Below are positions 7,459 through 15,515 of a DNA stretch of 25,431 nucleotides, piece by piece. The stretch covers positions 1 to 25,431 of the forward strand of contig CAZKTS010000107.1 of assembly GCA_964555735.1 (NCBI GenBank). The letters are read 5' to 3'. Every line of letters starts with the position of its first letter. Position 1 is the first letter of the stretch. This DNA comes from CAZKTS01 sp964555735 (lineage in GTDB: Bacteria > Actinomycetota > Acidimicrobiia > IMCC26256 > PALSA-555). The notes under the pieces are model-generated. The model ran no database searches. It was not told the DNA's origin and worked only from the letters and a program-made list of their open reading frames with translations. Both the position numbers and the translations under genes were made by a program.

Positions 7459-7794
7459 ATGCCGACTCCGTACATCGGTCGGGTCCGGATCAACGGAACC
7501 GCCGAGCTTCGAGTTGCGATCGATGACATACGACGACGGCGCTGGTCTGCTCAGCCTGCTGGACATCCGATCTTTGCTGTCGCCGTCGGTCGAGGGACGG
7601 TGAAGGTGGAGCTCCTCGACGGGCGCCAGGCCGGTGCTGGAGCAACGGCACGTCTCGTGGGCCGCGACTGGTCTGAGGGAAGAGCCCGGACTGCCATCCG
7701 GCGCGTCAGGCACTGGTTCCCGCGTCGCTACCGCACGCCGATGCTGCGAGGATCTTCCGTGTTCGTGCCGCGCGGCAAGGCGACGCTCCAGTGA
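7459..7794 (+). CDS. hypothetical basic protein
   Basis: The product has 111 residues and is Arg-rich (for example IDDIRRRRW, TAIRRVRHWFPRRYR), with beta-like stretches such as IFAVAVGRGTVKVELLDG. I recognise no family. Third-position GC is lower than in flanking genes, which suggests recent acquisition or weak selection. Support for expression comes from the -10 hexamer TACCAT 7 nt before the ATG. A GTG at 7435 would add eight residues but would place the promoter inside the gene. It ends 10 bp before tRNA-Gly on the opposite strand. No domain or active site can be named. Confidence 0.5.
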   Translation: MPTPYIGRVRINGTAELRVAIDDIRRRRWSAQPAGHPIFAVAVGRGTVKVELLDGRQAGAGATARLVGRDWSEGRARTAIRRVRHWFPRRYRTPMLRGSSVFVPRGKATLQ

Positions 7795-7804
7795 GCACAG
7801 CTTG

Positions 7805-7875
7805 AGCGGCGGACGGGAATCGAACCCGCGTCATCGCCTTGGAAGGGCGAGGCTCTGCCGTTGAGCTACCGCCGC
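7805..7875 (-). tRNA. tRNA-Gly(UCC)
   Basis: A complete 71-nt cloverleaf lies on the minus strand. Acceptor GCGGCGG pairs perfectly with CCGCCGC, the anticodon stem is TCGCC/GGCGA with TCC in the loop (plus-strand 7841-7843), and the T arm reads CGGGTTCGATTCCCG. Discriminator base is T, usual for bacterial tRNA-Gly. No CCA is encoded. Its 5' 45 nt overlap the 3' end of the HNH gene, so any promoter lies inside that gene or the two are co-transcribed. Confidence 0.95.
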
Positions 7876-8292
7876 GGCACGCAGGAATCCACCGCGAGCG
7901 GCGGTCCTGCGACGGTGACAGTTTGCACACACCACCTCGCACTTTTCCATCTCCGCCAGCACGTCGGCCCACCGGCGATACCGGATTCCTTGTGAGATGG
8001 AGAACAGCTTGTCGTTCAGATGATCGAACTCCAGCACGATGGGATCGGTCTCTCCACAGTCAACGCACGGATGATCGGCGAAGTAGTCGAGCAAGAGCGC
8101 CCATCGCTCCTCAGCGACGCGTCGGTTGCGTTCCCATGCGCTCGAGACGTACTTCTGCTTGTTCGCGAGGTAGTGCTCGCGTCCGTACGCCGACCGACAC
8201 GGCTTGCAGTAGGTGTCGAACCTCTGTTGGTTCGCGTGCCAAACGAAGTCCGCCGATGGCTTGCTTTCCTTGCAGCGACTGCAGCGCCTCAT
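7831..8292 (-). CDS. HNH endonuclease-like protein with LexA box, overlapping tRNA-Gly
   Basis: The 153-residue product has an N-terminal zinc-finger-like pair of CxxC motifs (C4/C7, C29/C32), a basic helical linker, and an HNH nuclease core. The core comprises CVDCG (C76/C79), LEFDH (D90-H91) and CANCH (C122/C125-H126). HNH proteins of this small type cut or nick DNA and are common in actinobacterial accessory regions. Codon use (AAC, AAG, CAA) is less GC-biased than the neighbours. The last 15 residues are encoded inside tRNA-Gly, so the present C-terminus is not family-like. A perfect LexA box lies 22 nt upstream and a -10 element 6 nt upstream of the ATG, which implies a leaderless SOS-induced transcript. 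Confidence 0.8.
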   Translation of the reverse strand: MRRCSRCKESKPSADFVWHANQQRFDTYCKPCRSAYGREHYLANKQKYVSSAWERNRRVAEERWALLLDYFADHPCVDCGETDPIVLEFDHLNDKLFSISQGIRYRRWADVLAEMEKCEVVCANCHRRRTAARGGFLRAAAVAQRQSLALPRR

Positions 8293-8298
8293 GTGGGC

Positions 8299-8304
8299 AG
8301 CCTA
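8299..8304 (-). promoter_or_regulatory. -10 hexamer, leaderless start of HNH gene
   Basis: The minus strand reads TAGGCT, 6 nt before the ATG at 8292. The LexA box at 8315-8328 lies just upstream, in the -35/spacer zone, where bound repressor would block RNA polymerase. Confidence 0.55.
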
Positions 8305-8314
8305 CCGCGCGAAT

Positions 8315-8328
8315 CGAACATACGTTCC
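8315..8328 (-). promoter_or_regulatory. LexA/SOS box upstream of HNH gene
   Basis: The plus strand reads CGAACATACGTTCC, which fits the Gram-positive/actinobacterial SOS box CGAACRNRYGTTYC at every position. The inverted half-sites GAAC and GTTC are separated by 4 bp. It lies 10 bp upstream of the HNH -10 hexamer and nothing else starts nearby, so the HNH gene is the likely target. Confidence 0.75.
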
Positions 8329-8405
8329 TCAGGCTCGCGGTGTCCGAAGAGCGCACCGATCACCGGTGCGCGCGCCCGGGCGCCGGGCACGCGACGCCGC
8401 GCCGC

Positions 8406-8556
8406 TCAACGCTTGCGCGGTACGACGTCGACGGCGCAGTTGAATTCGCAGCCCAGGGGCGCGAGCCCGGCGCGCAAGCCGTCGAAGTTGGTTGACCGTG
8501 ATGCGAGAGGGCGTCGGGTCGGCGCCAACCTCGCTCGACCGCTCGACGGTGCGCAT
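8406..8556 (-). pseudogene. possible frameshifted small gene
   Basis: On the minus strand, an ATG at 8556 opens a GC3-rich frame (MRTVERSSEVGADPTPSRIT). Near 8487 coding character appears to shift frame by one nucleotide. The second frame then reads FDGLRAGLAPLGCEFNCAVD and ends at a TGA at 8406-8408. Removing one C in GTCAACCAAC joins the two into a protein of about 50 residues. No homology is recognised. It could be a decayed gene, a base-call error or chance. The rest of the 307-bp gap 8293-8599 holds only the HNH promoter with LexA box and the tRNA-Pro promoter. Confidence 0.25.
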
Positions 8557-8584
8557 CAGCCAGAGCAGCAGCACACCATCCCGT

Positions 8585-8590
8585 TAGATT
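8585..8590 (+). promoter_or_regulatory. -10 hexamer of tRNA-Pro
   Basis: TAGATT lies 9 nt before the tRNA-Pro 5' end, which places transcription start at about the mature 5' end. No good -35 is seen. Confidence 0.45.
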
Positions 8591-8599
8591 GGACGCCGA

Positions 8600-8676
8600 C
8601 GGGGAGTGGCGCAGCCCGGCAGCGCACCTGCTTTGGGAGCAGGAGGTCGGGGGTTCAAATCCCCCCTCCCCGACCA
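8600..8676 (+). tRNA. tRNA-Pro(UGG) with encoded CCA
   Basis: A complete cloverleaf: acceptor CGGGGAG with CTCCCCG, anticodon stem CCTGC/GCAGG enclosing TTTGGGA (anticodon TGG at 8634-8636), and a T arm with GGTTCAAATCC. Discriminator A8673 is followed by encoded CCA, unlike the other tRNAs seen to their 3' ends here. It lies 61 bp upstream of tig. Confidence 0.96.
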
Positions 8677-8719
8677 CACACCATCGCCCACGGTGCGAGG
8701 GCGGCGGGATCCGCACGGG

Positions 8720-8725
8720 TATCCT
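8720..8725 (+). promoter_or_regulatory. -10 hexamer of tig operon
   Basis: TATCCT lies 12 nt before the tig ATG at 8738, implying a 5' leader of about 5 nt. No Shine-Dalgarno sequence is present. Confidence 0.45.
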
Positions 8726-8737
8726 TCGCTTCCCCCT

Positions 8738-10159
8738 ATGTCACCCCTCACGACGACCGTCGAACCGCTCGAGGGCAACAAGGTCAAGCTCAGCGTGGCC
8801 GTCCCGGCCGCCGACTTCGAGCAGGCGATCGACGCCGCCTTCCGCAAGCTCGCCCGTGAGGTGAAGGTTCCCGGCTTCCGGCCGGGCAAGGCGCCCCGCA
8901 AGCTCCTCGAGGCCCAGTTCGGCCCCGAGGTCGCCCGCGAGCAGGCGCTGCGCGACTCGCTGCCGGACTACTACGCCGAGGCGGTCACCGAGGCCGACCT
9001 CGACACGATCGCCCCGCCCGAGATCGACATCACCGCAGGCGAAGAGAGCGGCGACGTGGAGTTCGACGCCGTCGTCGAGGTCCGGCCGATCGTCGAGCTC
9101 TCGGGGTACGACTCGCTCACGGTCGAGGTGCCGAACCCTGCGGTCGCCGACGACGTCATCGACGGTCAGGTCGACGCGCTGCGCGACCGCTTCGCAGATC
9201 TCGAGGACAAGACGGGTCCGCTGGCCGACGGCGACTACGCGCAGATCGACATCAAGGGCTCGGTGCACGACGAGGTGATCGACGCGCTGAGCGCGACCGA
9301 CTTCCTCTACGAGGTCGGCTCGGGGATGCTCGTCGATGCGCTCGACACCGAGCTGCGCGGCGCGAAGCCCGGCGACATCCTGAAGTTCAACGACACGCTC
9401 CCCGAGCGGATGGGGGAGCGAGCCGGCGACGAGGTGACGTTCCAGGTCCTCGTCAAGGAGGCGAAGGCGAAGGTCCTGCCCGAGCTCACCGACGAGTGGG
9501 TGTCGGAGGTGAGCGAGTTCGAGACGGTCGACGAGCTGCGCGCCGACGCGCGGCAGCGCCTCGAGCTCTACGCCAAGGTGCAGGCCTCGATGATGGTGCG
9601 CGACAAGGTGCTCGAGGCGGCGGCCGCGCTCGTCGAGATCGACCCGCCGGACGCACTGGTCTCCCAGGAGATGGAACGCCGCTTGCACGACCTCGCGCAC
9701 CGCCTCGAAGCGCAGGGCGCGACGATCCCGCAGTACCTCGAGGCCACGGGGCAGGAGCAGGAGGCGTTCGTCGCCGGCGTGCGCGACGGGTCGACCGGCG
9801 CGGTGAAGGCCGACCTCGCGCTGCGTGCCGTCGTCGCCCAGGAGGGCATCGAGGCAACCGACGAGGAGCTCGACGCCGAGATCGAACGCCTCGCCGAGCG
9901 CATGGAGCAGAAGCCCGCGAAGGTCCGGCGCGATCTCGAACAGCGGGGCGTGATCGAGGCGGTACGCTCTGACATCGCCAGGAGCAAGGCGTTGCAGCAT
10001 CTCGTCGACCACGCAACGGTGGTGGACGAGGCCGGCGAGCCCATCGATCTCACCCTCCCCGGTCCCAGCGCCGAGGACGAAGCAGCAGACACCGCAGACG
10101 AAGCACCCGAGGACGCAGCCGCCGACTCGGAGGCCACAGCACAGGAGCCGACCGAGTGA
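8738..10159 (+). CDS. tig: trigger factor (ribosome-associated chaperone/PPIase)
   Basis: Trigger factor binds the ribosome near the tunnel exit and shields nascent chains. The 473-residue product has the expected three-part plan. The N-terminal ribosome-docking domain carries GFRPGK at 46-51. A central FKBP-type prolyl isomerase domain follows (about 150-250, with GDYAQIDIKG and VGSGMLVDALDTELRGAKPGD). A long helical C-terminal chaperone domain ends in an acidic Ala/Glu/Asp tail (AEDEAADTADEAPEDAAADS), which is common in actinobacterial versions. The ATG at 8738 was chosen by alignment with the family start. The stop overlaps the clpP start in a GTGA, and the gene leads the tig-clpP-clpX operon. 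Confidence 0.97.
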   Translation: MSPLTTTVEPLEGNKVKLSVAVPAADFEQAIDAAFRKLAREVKVPGFRPGKAPRKLLEAQFGPEVAREQALRDSLPDYYAEAVTEADLDTIAPPEIDITAGEESGDVEFDAVVEVRPIVELSGYDSLTVEVPNPAVADDVIDGQVDALRDRFADLEDKTGPLADGDYAQIDIKGSVHDEVIDALSATDFLYEVGSGMLVDALDTELRGAKPGDILKFNDTLPERMGERAGDEVTFQVLVKEAKAKVLPELTDEWVSEVSEFETVDELRADARQRLELYAKVQASMMVRDKVLEAAAALVEIDPPDALVSQEMERRLHDLAHRLEAQGATIPQYLEATGQEQEAFVAGVRDGSTGAVKADLALRAVVAQEGIEATDEELDAEIERLAERMEQKPAKVRRDLEQRGVIEAVRSDIARSKALQHLVDHATVVDEAGEPIDLTLPGPSAEDEAADTADEAPEDAAADSEATAQEPTE

Positions 10160-10791
10160 GCGAGCCGATCCGCAACTACCTCGTCCCCACCGTCATCGAG
10201 CAGACGAACCGCGGTGAGCGTGCGTTCGACATCTACTCCCGGCTGCTCAAGGAGCGCATCATCTTCTTGGGCACCCCGATCGACGACGCGGTCTCGAACC
10301 TCCTCATCGCGCAGCTCCTGCACCTCGAGAGCGAAGACCCCGACAAGGACATCTCGATCTACATCAACTCGCCCGGCGGCGAGATCACGGGGCTCTTCGC
10401 CATCTACGACACCATGCAGTTCATCAAGCCCGACGTCTCGACCACCTGCGTGGGGCAGGCGGCCTCGGCGGCCGCGGTGCTGCTCGCCGCCGGCGCGCCG
10501 GGCAAGCGCTTCGCACTCCCGCACGCCCGCGTGCTGATCCACCAGCCGCACGGCGGGGCGTCCGGTCAGGCCGTGGACATCGAGATCCAGGCCAAGGAGA
10601 TCATCCGGATGCGTGAGCTGCTCGACAACCTGCTCGCGCACCACACGGGTCAGACCGTGGAGAAGGTGGGGGCCGACACGGACCGCGACTTCATCATGAG
10701 CGCGCCCGAGGCCAAGGACTACGGCATCATCGACTCGGTGATCTCGAACCGTGAGCTCTCGGCGGTCGCGGCAGCGGCCGGGGTGAGCTAG
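10156..10791 (+). CDS. clpP: ATP-dependent Clp protease proteolytic subunit
   Basis: ClpP forms the tetradecameric serine protease chamber fed by ClpX or ClpC. The 211-residue product carries the full triad: Ser104 (GQAASAAAVLL), His129 (VLIHQPHGG) and Asp178 (TDRDFIMSAPEAKDYGIID), each offset by 7 from E. coli S97/H122/D171. The N-terminal processing region is short (MSEPIRNYLVPTVIEQTNRG). The GTG start overlaps the tig stop by 4 nt, so translation is coupled. Many actinobacteria have tandem clpP1-clpP2 here; this locus has one copy, and clpX follows after 25 nt. A second ClpP may lie elsewhere in the genome. Confidence 0.97.
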   Translation: MSEPIRNYLVPTVIEQTNRGERAFDIYSRLLKERIIFLGTPIDDAVSNLLIAQLLHLESEDPDKDISIYINSPGGEITGLFAIYDTMQFIKPDVSTTCVGQAASAAAVLLAAGAPGKRFALPHARVLIHQPHGGASGQAVDIEIQAKEIIRMRELLDNLLAHHTGQTVEKVGADTDRDFIMSAPEAKDYGIIDSVISNRELSAVAAAAGVS

Positions 10792-10816
10792 CCGTCCCAG
10801 GCAGGGGGGAAGCGTC

Positions 10817-12070
<1,254 letters not shown>

Positions 12071-12074
12071 CGCG

Positions 12075-12917
12075 TCAGCGCCGCAGTCCCAGCTTCCGCA
12101 GCGCCCGCCCCAGGGCGCGCCGGGCCCGACCCCTCGACGAGCGATCGGTCGCGCGGGTTGCCCGTTCGCTGGCGTAGTGCGTCGCGACCGCGCCGTACGC
12201 GGAGAGCACCGAGACCATCCCGCCGTCGGCGAAGAGCTGCTGTCCGGTGACGTACGACGCGGCATCCGACGCGAGGAACAGCACCACCGACGCGATCTCG
12301 TGCGGTTCACCCGGGCGGCGGAGCGGCAACCATGCGTCGTCGTGCCGGGCGAGATCGAGCTCGCGGTCGCCAGGCACGTAGCCGGGAGCGACGGTGTTCA
12401 CCCGGACGCCCATCGGCCCGAGCTCGGCGGCGAGCGACCGGGTCAGGCCGACGAGCGCCGACTTCGTGGTGGAGTACGTGATGTCGGGGGCCATGGACCC
12501 GTGGCCGTGCACGGAGCCGATGAGGACGACCGCGCCGCCCCGGGCCGCCAGGGCCGGCGCGGCGGCCTGGGTCAGGAAGAGCGGCGCCGTGAGACCGATG
12601 CGCACCTCGCGCTCCCACTCGGCCGGCGTCAAGGTGGTGATCGTCGCCGGGAGGTAGCCGCCGCCCATGCAGACCAGGACGTCGAGGCGGCCCAGTGCGT
12701 CGAGGCACGCGCCGACCGCGCGGGCGGGCGTCGCCGGGTCGAGGAGGTCGGCCCGGTGGTGGATGACGCCGGGGGGTGCCGCCTCGTCGTCCCCGTAGCC
12801 GTGATCCACCGCGAAGACGCGTGCCCCGGCCTCGACGAACGCCGCGGTGATGGCGCGTCCGAGGTTTCCCCGCGCACACGTGACGAGCGCGACTCGCCCG
12901 TCCAGAGGGAGTGACAC
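12075..12917 (-). CDS. divergent SDR-like protein with Arg-rich C-terminal tail
   Basis: The 280-residue product has the SDR fold, including Ser135 (LIGSVHGHGS), Tyr148/Lys152 (YSTTK) and the C-terminal FLASDAASYVTGQQLFADGG. Several signatures deviate: the glycine motif is TCARGNLG (13-20) instead of TGxxxGxG, the NNAG region reads VCMGGG (82-87), and the usual tetrad Asn is Gly108 (RIGLT). Tyr and Lys remain, so weak or altered catalysis is possible; the substrate is unknown. A basic tail of about 30 residues (250-280, RSSRGRARRALGRALRKLG) follows the fold and could bind nucleic acid or membrane. The GTG start sits 6 nt after a -10 that overlaps the valS promoter. The gene interrupts the common clpX-valS neighbourhood. 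Confidence 0.85.
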   Translation of the reverse strand: MSLPLDGRVALVTCARGNLGRAITAAFVEAGARVFAVDHGYGDDEAAPPGVIHHRADLLDPATPARAVGACLDALGRLDVLVCMGGGYLPATITTLTPAEWEREVRIGLTAPLFLTQAAAPALAARGGAVVLIGSVHGHGSMAPDITYSTTKSALVGLTRSLAAELGPMGVRVNTVAPGYVPGDRELDLARHDDAWLPLRRPGEPHEIASVVLFLASDAASYVTGQQLFADGGMVSVLSAYGAVATHYASERATRATDRSSRGRARRALGRALRKLGLRR

Positions 12918-12923
12918 GGCGTC

Positions 12924-12933
12924 AAACTACGCT
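12924..12933. promoter_or_regulatory. bidirectional promoter: divergent -10 elements sharing TA
   Basis: The plus strand reads AAACTACGCT. TACGCT (12928-12933) is a plus-strand -10 with 7 nt to the valS GTG at 12941. TAGTTT (complement of 12924-12929) is a minus-strand -10 with 6 nt to the SDR GTG at 12917. The hexamers share the TA at 12928-12929, so polymerase can probably occupy only one direction at a time. Both genes would be leaderless. Confidence 0.55.
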
Positions 12934-12940
12934 GACCGCC

Positions 12941-15502
12941 GTGCAGGTGCCCGAGAAGCCGAGCCTCGACGGGCTCGAGGACAAATGGTCGGCGACGTGG
13001 GAGCAGGGTGGCACGTACCGCTTCGACGCGTCGGCCGAACGGGGTGCGGTCTACTCGATCGACACGCCGCCACCCACGGTCAGTGGCTCGCTGCACGTGG
13101 GGCACGTGTTCTCGTACACGCACACCGACACCATCGCCCGCTACCAGCGCATGCGCGGACTCGAGGTGTTCTACCCGATGGGGTGGGACGACAACGGTCT
13201 GCCCACCGAGCGGCGGGTGCAGAACTACTTCGGTGTTCGCTGTGACCCGTCGCTCCCGTACGACCCCTCCTTCGAGCCACCCGAGAAGCCGGGCAAGCAG
13301 GCGGTCGCGGTGTCTCGCCGCAACTTCGTGGAGCTCTGCGATCGTCTCGTCGAGGAAGACGAGCAGAAGTTCGAGGAGCTGTGGCGCTACCTCGGGCTGT
13401 CGGTCGACTGGGACCTCACCTACACGACCGTCGGTCGCACTGCGCAACGGGTCTCGCAGCTCGCGTTCCTGCGCGTCCTCGCGCGCGGCGAGGCGTACCA
13501 GGCCGATGCGCCGACGCTGTGGGATGTCGACTTCCGCACCGCCGTCGCTCAGGCCGAGCTCGAGGATCGCGAGACACCCGGCGCGTACCACCGGCTGAAG
13601 TTCGCCCGCTCGGTCGGCGGTCCGGCCGTGGAGATCGAGACCACGCGTCCCGAGCTGATCCCTGCGTGCGTCGCGCTCGTCGCCCACCCGGACGACGACC
13701 GCTACCGGCAGCTGTTCGGCAGCAACGTGCTGACTCCGCTGTTCGGGGTCGAGGTGCCGGTCGTGGCTCATCCGCTCGCCGACCCGGAGAAGGGCTCGGG
13801 CATCGCGATGGTCTGCACGTTCGGTGACCTCACCGACGTGACGTGGTGGCGCGAGCTCGATCTGCCCACCCGCTGCATCGTCGGATGGGACGGTCGGCTC
13901 GTGCGCACGGCGCCCGAGTGGATCGCGGCGCGGCGCGAGAACGTCGCGCGCTGGGACGAGCATCTCGGCGGGAAGACGGTCAAGCAGGCGCAGGCGGCGA
14001 TCGTCGCCCTGCTCACCGAGCACGGCGACCTCGTGGGCGACCCGCGTCCGATCACCCACCCGGTGAAGTACTACGAGAAGGGAGATCGCCCGCTCGAGAT
14101 CGTCACGTCGCGCCAGTGGTACATCCGCAACGGTGGCCGTGACCCGGTGCTGCGGGCCGAGCTGCTGAAGCGCGGCGCCGAGCTCCGCTGGCACCCGCCG
14201 TACATGCAGGCGCGCTACGAGTCCTGGGTCGAGGGTCTCAACGGCGACTGGCTCGTGAGCCGCCAGCGGTTCTTCGGGGTGCCGTTTCCGCTCTGGTATC
14301 CGCTCGACGCCGACGGCCAGCCGGTCTACGACTCGCCGCTGGTTCCTCACGACGACGCGCTCCCGATCGATCCGTCGAGCGACACGCCCGAGGGCTACGG
14401 ACCCGAGCACCGCGGCGTCCCCAACGGGTTCATCGGCGACCCCGACATCATGGACACGTGGGCGACGTCGTCGCTCACGCCGCAGATCGCGTGTGGTTGG
14501 GTCGACGACCCCGACCGCTTCGCCCGGACCTACCCGATGGATCTGCGACCGCAGGCCCACGAGATCATCCGCACCTGGCTCTTCTCGTCCGTGGTGCGCG
14601 CGCACCTCGAGTTCGATGCGCTGCCGTGGTCGAACGCGTCGATCTCGGGGTGGGTGCTCGATCCCGACCGCAAGAAGATGTCCAAGTCGAAGGGCAACGT
14701 CGTCACCCCGCTCGGCCTGCTCCAGCAGTACGGGTCGGACGCGGTGCGGTACTGGGCGGCGAGCGGCCGGCCCGGCACCGACACCGCCTTCGACGAGGGC
14801 CAGATGAAGGTGGGTCGCCGGTTGGCGATCAAGCTGCTGAACGCCTCGAAGTTCGTCCTGGGGGTCGCCGCCGGGGCCGAGGCGTCGGCGGACGCGGTGC
14901 AGGCACCGACGGATCGGGCGCTGCTCGCGGAGCTGGCGGCGTTGGTCGAGGACGCCACCGGCGCGTTCGACGGCTACGACTACGCCCGCGCGCTGGAGCG
15001 CACCGAGCGGTTCTTCTGGGGCTTCTGCGACGACTACGTCGAGCTGGTGAAGCAGCGCGCCTACGGCGACGCCGGCGACGCGGACGCCGACTCTGCTCGC
15101 GCGACCCTCCAGCTGGCGTTGGACACGCTGCTCCGACTGTTCGCACCGTTCCTGCCGTTCGTGGCGGAAGAGGTGTGGTCGTGGTGGCGCGACGGCTCTG
15201 TGCACCGGTCGGCGTGGCCCGATGCGGCGCCGCTTCGCGTCGCCGCCGGCGACGCTGTGCCGCTCGTCTACGAAGTGGCCGCCGAGGTCCTCGGTGCGGT
15301 GCGCAAGGCCAAGACCACGAGCCAGCGCTCGCTCCGCACGGAGGCGACCGAGGTCGTCGTCCACGACACGCCGGCGCGGTTGGAAGCGCTGCGCGCCGCG
15401 ATCGGCGACGTGCAGCTCGCGTCGCACGCCGGCGCGATCCGGCTCGAGACCGCGGACGAGTTCTCGGTCGACGTCGAGCTCGCTCCGCCTGACGCTGCGT
15501 GA
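12941..15502 (+). CDS. valS: valyl-tRNA synthetase, actinobacterial/type 2 form
   Basis: ValRS charges tRNA-Val in the cytosol and edits mischarged Thr. The 853-residue class I enzyme has the HIGH motif as HVGH (52-55, in TVSGSLHVGHVFSYTHTD), then MGWDDNGLPTERRVQNYFGV, which marks the type 2 lineage also found in Streptomyces. The editing (CP1) domain includes ETTRPELIPACVALVAHP. KMSKS is at 579-583 and the anticodon-binding helical domain includes ERFFWGFCDDYVELVKQRAY. I chose the GTG at 12941, not one at 12911, because the -10 TACGCT lies 7 nt upstream and the earlier codon would overlap the divergent gene. folC follows after 13 nt. Confidence 0.96.
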   Translation: MQVPEKPSLDGLEDKWSATWEQGGTYRFDASAERGAVYSIDTPPPTVSGSLHVGHVFSYTHTDTIARYQRMRGLEVFYPMGWDDNGLPTERRVQNYFGVRCDPSLPYDPSFEPPEKPGKQAVAVSRRNFVELCDRLVEEDEQKFEELWRYLGLSVDWDLTYTTVGRTAQRVSQLAFLRVLARGEAYQADAPTLWDVDFRTAVAQAELEDRETPGAYHRLKFARSVGGPAVEIETTRPELIPACVALVAHPDDDRYRQLFGSNVLTPLFGVEVPVVAHPLADPEKGSGIAMVCTFGDLTDVTWWRELDLPTRCIVGWDGRLVRTAPEWIAARRENVARWDEHLGGKTVKQAQAAIVALLTEHGDLVGDPRPITHPVKYYEKGDRPLEIVTSRQWYIRNGGRDPVLRAELLKRGAELRWHPPYMQARYESWVEGLNGDWLVSRQRFFGVPFPLWYPLDADGQPVYDSPLVPHDDALPIDPSSDTPEGYGPEHRGVPNGFIGDPDIMDTWATSSLTPQIACGWVDDPDRFARTYPMDLRPQAHEIIRTWLFSSVVRAHLEFDALPWSNASISGWVLDPDRKKMSKSKGNVVTPLGLLQQYGSDAVRYWAASGRPGTDTAFDEGQMKVGRRLAIKLLNASKFVLGVAAGAEASADAVQAPTDRALLAELAALVEDATGAFDGYDYARALERTERFFWGFCDDYVELVKQRAYGDAGDADADSARATLQLALDTLLRLFAPFLPFVAEEVWSWWRDGSVHRSAWPDAAPLRVAAGDAVPLVYEVAAEVLGAVRKAKTTSQRSLRTEATEVVVHDTPARLEALRAAIGDVQLASHAGAIRLETADEFSVDVELAPPDAA

Positions 15503-15515
15503 GAGGCGGTTCGTC

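Noticed and set aside
7327..7713. Minus-strand open frame opposite the small unknown genes
   Set aside because: It crosses two plus-strand genes, has low-complexity composition and no promoter or ribosome site; the plus-strand reading with its -10 is better supported.
8360..8716. Minus-strand frame running through tRNA-Pro
   Set aside because: It passes through a clear tRNA gene (the GEGGFEPPTSCSQSR stretch is tRNA antisense), so it is not a gene as a whole.
8741..10012. Minus-strand open frame opposite tig
   Set aside because: It is an antisense shadow of trigger factor with repetitive Arg/Val/Asp/Leu composition and no motif.
12911..12940. Earlier GTG start for valS
   Set aside because: It would overlap the divergent SDR start and place the -10 TACGCT inside the gene; homology begins after 12941.
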